DNA of 9,912 nt from NCBI GenBank assembly GCA_031269065.1, contig JAIRWJ010000101.1, forward strand, positions 1-9,912. The letters are read 5' to 3'. Position 1 is the stretch's first letter, and every line of letters starts with the position of its first letter. This stretch comes from Rickettsiales bacterium. GTDB taxonomy: Bacteria; Pseudomonadota; Alphaproteobacteria; Rickettsiales; UBA1997. The notes under the pieces are model-generated. The model was given only the letters and a program-made list of their open reading frames with translations. It was not told the DNA's origin and ran no database searches. Shown here piece after piece: positions 5,849-9,912 of this stretch. Both the position numbers and the translations under genes were made by a program.

Positions 5849-7078
5849 CTACACAATCCTAGAACCACTAAAGGTATCCAAAACTTTATTAGCCAACTTC
5901 ATCTGAGAGGATTCTAGAACACTACCACTATTTTGCAATTTTTTTATAATATCATTAATTTCTGGGATATTTATCCCATAGCATATTTTCAGTAGCAAAA
6001 TTTCTATGAAATTCCTGTGATCACTGACAGAATTGATTTCTGATGATGCTCTAACTAAAAACTGCCACAGCCGAAAGAGTCCAGCCATACTGGATCGCTC
6101 GATATTCTCATCCAGCCATTGTCTCTGGAAGGTCGAGAGATTTTTTGGTTCTAGACCGCTTTTTTTCACAAGCAATTTGTGAGTTATATCTAGAAGATCC
6201 TTTATAAAACTCTCTACACTGGTGATTGACGAATAAATCTCTTCGAATTTCTGCATGGATGCCCTGGAATCACCCAGCAGGAGTAATCTATATAGATCGT
6301 AGATATATTTTCCGCCATTGAGACCAAGAACCTCCAGCACGACGTTCTCATCGATTGTTTTTTCAAAATTATTAAACGATATAACTCTATCCAGAAGAGA
6401 AAGGGAATCCCTCACAGAACCCTCGGCCGCATAGGCTAGTAGCGAAGCTGCCGTCTCATCCAGTCCATAGCCCTCCTTTCTGGAAATATTTATCAGATTA
6501 TCCACCAGTAGCTCATTAGTAACTCTAACTAGATCAAATCTCAGGCATCTAGACAGAACCGTAGCTGGAATCTTCCGGATTTCTGTCGTCGCAAATATAA
6601 ATTTCACGTATTTCGGCGGCTCTTCCAGTGTCTTAAGGAGAGCGTTGAAGGCACTATTGGAAAGCATATGAACTTCATCTACTATATATACCTTGTACCG
6701 AGAGGAAACGGGGGCATAGTTCACATTATCCATTATCTCTCTTATATCATTGACCCCTGTGTGGCTAGCGGCGTCAAACTCAACCACATCCTGGCTGTTA
6801 CCCTGAGCAATGGATCTACAGTATTCACATTCTAAGCAGGGATCTGGGTTTCCCACTCCATTCGGGTCTCTGCCACTGCAGTTTAACGATTTTGCTATAA
6901 TCCTAGCCGTTGTGGTCTTCCCCACACCCCGGATCCCGGCCAATATGAATGCATGATGCACCCTGTTTCTACCTATGGCATTTCTAAGAGTTCTCACCAG
7001 ACTATCCTGGCCCACTATCTGGCCGAAGGTCTGGGGTCTGTATTTCCTCGACAGAACCGTATATGAATTGTCAGACAT
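5849..7078 (-). CDS. dnaX: DNA polymerase III clamp-loader subunit DnaX, gamma-length
   Basis: Encodes 409 residues from the ATG at 7078; a TTG at 7087 overlapping the degP stop is a possible longer start. The opening YTVLSRKYRPQTFGQIVGQ is classic DnaX. Walker A is GIRGVGKTT (48-56). The four zinc cysteines are C67, C81, C84 and C87. Walker B is VDEVHML (D134, E135). The arginine finger is in the SRC motif (R177) and sensor 2 is GSVRDSLSLLD (R223). Domain III (about 240-370) is the clamp-loader collar. The protein stops soon after that, near 409, about the size of E. coli gamma (431). It lacks the tau-specific region that binds DnaB helicase and polymerase alpha. The stop is followed five bases later by virB10. 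I saw no obvious continuation in another frame, since virB10 occupies that DNA. Confidence 0.95.
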   Translation of the reverse strand: MSDNSYTVLSRKYRPQTFGQIVGQDSLVRTLRNAIGRNRVHHAFILAGIRGVGKTTTARIIAKSLNCSGRDPNGVGNPDPCLECEYCRSIAQGNSQDVVEFDAASHTGVNDIREIMDNVNYAPVSSRYKVYIVDEVHMLSNSAFNALLKTLEEPPKYVKFIFATTEIRKIPATVLSRCLRFDLVRVTNELLVDNLINISRKEGYGLDETAASLLAYAAEGSVRDSLSLLDRVISFNNFEKTIDENVVLEVLGLNGGKYIYDLYRLLLLGDSRASMQKFEEIYSSITSVESFIKDLLDITHKLLVKKSGLEPKNLSTFQRQWLDENIERSSMAGLFRLWQFLVRASSEINSVSDHRNFIEILLLKICYGINIPEINDIIKKLQNSGSVLESSQMKLANKVLDTFSGSRIV

Positions 7079-7083
7079 AGTAA

Positions 7084-8595
7084 TCAATGGTCGATTAGAC
7101 TAAGATTAGCTTTGATCAATACACTCTCCCTAGTTTTATATTTTTTGAACAGCATAATAAACTCTCTTTGGCCATTTAACCTCATATTATCAAAAAATTG
7201 TAGCAGATCTCTCTTGGTTTTTATTTGAGTCTGATTCGCTGTCAAGAGCATGTCGCCCCTTTCTATTCCATTTAGGTCTGCCCAGCCACCCTTTTTCACA
7301 TCTAGCACATACATACCACCCTGTTTGGCATAGATCTCATGTTTTTCCGCCAATTCCTCACACATCTGGCTCATAAACATATCAAATATTTCCAGCGAAT
7401 TATCCTTAATCAGTCGATTTAAAGTTATATCTCGAGTATCGCGAGGATCTTCTTCGATCTGAACCCTCAGTTTAATATACTTTCCACCCCTAAAAATCAA
7501 TAATTCCACCCGGGAACCAACAGCCGTATTCGCAACCATGTTCACCAACATATTCTGATCATCAACTCTATTCCCATCGTAGGAAACTATAATATCGTTC
7601 AGCAGGAGACCAGCCTTAGCCGCCGGACCATTTTTATCTAAATAGATCACAAGGACACCAGCCTTTCTCTTGAAACCGAGGATTTTCATGTGATGGGCAT
7701 GCTCATAGCCCAGAGTGAGACCTGCTACACCCAGATAGCCATTCTGACTATAGCCCAATTTTTTCAACTTATCCACGGCGTCAAGCACATGGCTATCCAA
7801 GGGAAGAATGAAACCGATGCCAAACTTGTCATCTGTCGTCAGTGATCGAATAAATGTACTCAACCCCAGAACTTCACCTTTTCTATTGAGCACGGGTCCT
7901 CCGGAATTGCCCGGCCTCAGAACAACATCGGTTTGTATGTAATTATAGCTAAATCCGCTATCCGGAACAGCTTTAGCTGGAGCAGACACTATTCCCAGAG
8001 AAACCGTGGGACCAAGATCGTAGGGATTACCAATAACCACCAGAGAATCACCGATTCTAACTGGAACATCAGCTTTCAGATCCAAAAATTTCGCCTTCCG
8101 ACCATTTAGATTCACTTTGAGAAGAGCCACATCCAGAACACGATCTTGACCTACCAGCTCAGCCTGTATCTCTCTATTGCCAACCTTCACAATTATCCCG
8201 TCGGAATAGTCCACTAGATGACTGCTAGTCAAGATAGTTCCGTCTTCATCTATAAAAAAACCAGAACCTATACCCATTTCCCCAAGCTGATCCCTATAGG
8301 CGAAGTAATTTTGATCGTAGTTCTGTTTCACCCTGAGGGCTCTGAGTGTAACCACGGCTGGAAGTGCTGACCCCACAATATCCGCCACCCAGGCAGAAGC
8401 TACCTCCTGGGACTCATCGGCATAGTTAGCGTTCCCGCGGGATCCCAATTCTATCTGGGAGGTGCCTGTTCCTTCGAGAGTCGGCCGAACAGCGGCCGTA
8501 GAAACTGCTCCGGCCCCGCCAGCCATTCCTAAGAAGTATTGTAAAAGTATGAAAACCACAAAAACAAACTCAGGATCTCTCATTTTTCTCCACAT
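7084..8595 (-). CDS. degP: DegP/HtrA-type periplasmic serine protease with two PDZ domains
   Basis: Encodes 503 residues from the ATG at 8595; an in-frame ATG at 8583 is also possible, with GGAG four bases ahead. A positively charged start and a hydrophobic stretch (FVFVVFILLQYFLGMAGGAGA) form a Sec signal peptide. The trypsin-like domain has the catalytic triad H126 (ILTSSHLVDY), D155 (RVLDVALLKV) and S231 (RPGNSGGPVLN). PDZ1 lies at about 287-380 and PDZ2 at about 420-500. HtrA proteases degrade or refold damaged envelope proteins. The frame remains open upstream to a TTG at 8748, adding up to 51 residues that look unlike a leader (proline- and tryptophan-rich). I treat that stretch as untranslated. 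It lies downstream of the BI-1 gene and five bases ahead of dnaX, so it probably heads or belongs to the degP-dnaX-virB10-virB11 unit. Confidence 0.94.
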   Translation of the reverse strand: MWRKMRDPEFVFVVFILLQYFLGMAGGAGAVSTAAVRPTLEGTGTSQIELGSRGNANYADESQEVASAWVADIVGSALPAVVTLRALRVKQNYDQNYFAYRDQLGEMGIGSGFFIDEDGTILTSSHLVDYSDGIIVKVGNREIQAELVGQDRVLDVALLKVNLNGRKAKFLDLKADVPVRIGDSLVVIGNPYDLGPTVSLGIVSAPAKAVPDSGFSYNYIQTDVVLRPGNSGGPVLNRKGEVLGLSTFIRSLTTDDKFGIGFILPLDSHVLDAVDKLKKLGYSQNGYLGVAGLTLGYEHAHHMKILGFKRKAGVLVIYLDKNGPAAKAGLLLNDIIVSYDGNRVDDQNMLVNMVANTAVGSRVELLIFRGGKYIKLRVQIEEDPRDTRDITLNRLIKDNSLEIFDMFMSQMCEELAEKHEIYAKQGGMYVLDVKKGGWADLNGIERGDMLLTANQTQIKTKRDLLQFFDNMRLNGQREFIMLFKKYKTRESVLIKANLSLIDH

Positions 8596-8763
8596 AATTC
8601 CAATGACCAACAAAATACCTCGCCACCACCTCAGCGAGACAGGATGACCCACTTTATGCTCGAGTGCCGCAACAGCAGCATACTTACTCTTCACGGGAGG
8701 AGGAGGACGTCCGCCATCCCCGAACTCTAGCCTAATGAGGCATCCCAAGCAGTACTTTACCGG
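8596..8763 (-). other. Gap between the BI-1 gene and degP, in frame with degP
   Basis: A 168-base gap that reads in frame into degP as far back as a TTG at 8748. It has a GC-rich patch around 8697-8715 with the palindrome GGACGTCC (8704-8711). No Shine-Dalgarno precedes the candidate upstream starts TTG 8748 or GTG 8694. I see no -35/-10 pair, so degP may be read through from the BI-1 promoter. It could hold a cryptic N-terminal extension, but no family resemblance is visible. Confidence 0.35.
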
Positions 8764-9486
8764 CTAATCTTCCCTTCTCTTCCCAAAAAATCTTAGCAAA
8801 CGTATGAACAGATTTGCAAAGTCTAGATAAAGCTCAAGCGCCCCTCTTACTGCCACCTTATTCATCATCTCATCACCAGTTCCAGAATATTCATCATAAA
8901 TGTTTCTCAGTTTTTGAACATCGTAGGCCGTAAAAGTAACAAAAATTAGAACCCCAGCAAACGATGCGAAATATTCAACAGCACTACTCCTCAGAAAGAT
9001 ATTGATAATACTGGTGAGTATAACTCCAATCAGCCCCATTAGCAGAAAAGAGCCAAGTCCGGTTAAATCTCTCTTCGTCGTATAGCCATACAAACTCATC
9101 GCGCCGAAAGTCAGGGCTGTTGTCAGGAATGTCGATACTAAACTCTGCGCCGTATAGAGCACAAAAATAGATGACAGCGATATACCCACCAGAACGGCAT
9201 ATATAAATAGGTTAGTTTTCATAGCCCCCACCGTGATCGACGATGATAGCTTACCAAGATCACTAACTAGAGCAAAAATCAACGGCGCAAAGGCAACGGC
9301 CAAAGCTATCGCTCCGTTAGCAAACAACATATGTCGCAGCGTCTGGCTAGTGCCAACCACAAAAGCGGCCAGACCGCTGATTAGTAGGGCTATTCCCATA
9401 TTTTTATATATAAGGTGCAAATAGTCTCTGAGACCGCTATCAAAAGAGCGTGCTCGAGAGTTCGAATAGATGTTCGCGTACTTCAC
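8764..9486 (-). CDS. Bax inhibitor-1/YccA family multispan membrane protein
   Basis: Encodes 240 residues with about seven hydrophobic segments (roughly 29-46, 54-74, 92-111, 116-134, 144-164, 171-188, 211-231). The signature of the BI-1/TMBIM superfamily is present near the end: VTFTAYDVQKLRNIYDEY (183-200), and ALELYLDFANLFIRLLRFFG (216-235). The acidic residues D189 and D222 correspond to the pair that forms the pH/calcium switch in the Bacillus homologue YetJ. Bacterial members sit in the inner membrane. YccA of E. coli inhibits the FtsH protease; others leak calcium. The start is a GTG (9484-9486) preceded by GGGGG; the next Met is residue 30, inside the first span region, so GTG is the best choice. 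Its own promoter lies at 9529-9556. In an intracellular bacterium the homology to eukaryotic anti-apoptotic proteins is notable, but a host role is speculation. Confidence 0.93.
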   Translation of the reverse strand: MKYANIYSNSRARSFDSGLRDYLHLIYKNMGIALLISGLAAFVVGTSQTLRHMLFANGAIALAVAFAPLIFALVSDLGKLSSSITVGAMKTNLFIYAVLVGISLSSIFVLYTAQSLVSTFLTTALTFGAMSLYGYTTKRDLTGLGSFLLMGLIGVILTSIINIFLRSSAVEYFASFAGVLIFVTFTAYDVQKLRNIYDEYSGTGDEMMNKVAVRGALELYLDFANLFIRLLRFFGKRRED

Positions 9487-9528
9487 AGGACCCCCATACT
9501 TAACATTTTTATATATAAGCTGCTGTCC

Positions 9529-9556
9529 ATTATAACAGCATCAATTAATATTTCAA
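9529..9556 (-). promoter_or_regulatory. Near-consensus sigma-70-type promoter for the BI-1 gene
   Basis: On the minus strand, TTGAAA (9551-9556) is followed by a 16-base spacer and a perfect TATAAT (9529-9534). Transcription should start near 9522, giving a leader of about 36 bases before the GTG at 9486. A perfect 10-base palindrome, CCTAATTAGG (9591-9600), lies about 35 bases upstream of the -35 and could be an operator or activator site. Confidence 0.7.
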
Positions 9557-9615
9557 GCCATTTACGAGAAGTAAAAATTGGAACTACTAACCTAATTAGG
9601 ACAATGTATATTTGT

Positions 9616-9912
9616 CTAGAGGCTTAACCATAGGAAATAACATTGACTAGGAAACTTTCTTCTCGCTAAGACTTTAAATATAATCTTTGTCATTTTCAGG
9701 ATCATTTGCTCCTGAATTCTGTTCCACTCAGTTTCTGTAGCTATATCTAAACTCACATTCCTCCAAATGCGGTATAAACTGCCCTCGGTATTTATGGTAG
9801 ATCCATCCAGTATCTTCCCTGTATTTGTTATTGACATTAATTTTTCTCTGTCGACATTTGGAATTCTATCATTTCCCTTTAGTACTTCAAACATAATGGT
9901 TTTGCCTACTTT
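9616..9912 (-). CDS. Unrecognised short protein, possibly LptE-like C-terminus, probably 5'-truncated
   Basis: The frame is open from the right edge to a TAG at 9616-9618, at least 98 codons. The first ATG in the window is at 9894, but it has no Shine-Dalgarno and the frame continues off the edge. I therefore treat this as the 3' end of a longer gene. The visible part has a NTGKILDGSTI turn, then SLYRIWRNVSLDIATETEW, then an amphipathic helix ending IIFKVLARRK. This order (G-K-x-L with a small residue, S-Y-like strand, short acidic turn, long terminal helix) resembles the C-terminal half of alphaproteobacterial LptE-type outer-membrane lipoproteins of lipopolysaccharide assembly. The resemblance is a pattern judgement, not a firm assignment. 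The last dozen residues (FPSQCYFLWLSL) are unusually hydrophobic. It ends ahead of the BI-1 promoter on the same strand. Confidence 0.4.
   Translation of the reverse strand, partial: KVGKTIMFEVLKGNDRIPNVDREKLMSITNTGKILDGSTINTEGSLYRIWRNVSLDIATETEWNRIQEQMILKMTKIIFKVLARRKFPSQCYFLWLSL

Overview
This window looks like a chromosomal piece of a low-GC alphaproteobacterium, most probably an obligate intracellular or host-associated lineage of the Rickettsiales type. The evidence is a VirB10/VirB11 pair of a type IV secretion system, a DnaX of standard bacterial type, a DegP/HtrA protease, a Bax-inhibitor-1 family membrane protein, the start of MnmG, and a heavy preference for ATA, AGA and CTA codons. 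This is a judgement from protein resemblance and gene content; no species is named. Every convincing gene lies on the minus strand, so transcription runs from high to low coordinates.

Read in the direction of transcription, the window holds four blocks. (1) 9912-8764: the 3' part of an unrecognised short gene with a faint LptE-like pattern, then a BI-1/YccA gene behind a near-consensus sigma-70 promoter. (2) 8595-3292: a tight block of degP/htrA, dnaX, virB10 and virB11, in which degP, dnaX and virB10 are separated by 5 bases each and virB11 follows after 23 bases with a perfect Shine-Dalgarno. The usual rickettsial neighbours of virB10/virB11 (virB8 and virB9 upstream, virD4 downstream) are absent here: dnaX sits where virB9 is expected.

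(3) 3291-1654: a hairpin-bearing spacer, then a phage-derived cassette. It encodes a DUF2793 tail-fibre-like protein with a receptor-tip-like C-terminus, a 129-residue protein resembling tail-fibre assembly proteins, and an unannotated 33-residue single-span membrane protein with a good ribosome binding site. A 37-codon ORF may precede the fibre gene. No capsid, terminase or integrase gene is visible, so this is a fibre module and not a prophage. (4) 1653-1: an AT-rich spacer, a strong promoter, a secreted beta-barrel protein of the autotransporter-barrel type, a 256-base leader region, and the first 24 codons of mnmG.

Themes: much of the window concerns the cell envelope and contact with other cells (T4SS, beta-barrel, envelope protease, BI-1, tail-fibre adhesin). 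DnaX and MnmG are housekeeping genes placed between them. The most unusual points are the DnaX that ends at gamma length, the VirB10/VirB11 pair detached from its usual partners, and the compact fibre/assembly/small-membrane-protein cassette.
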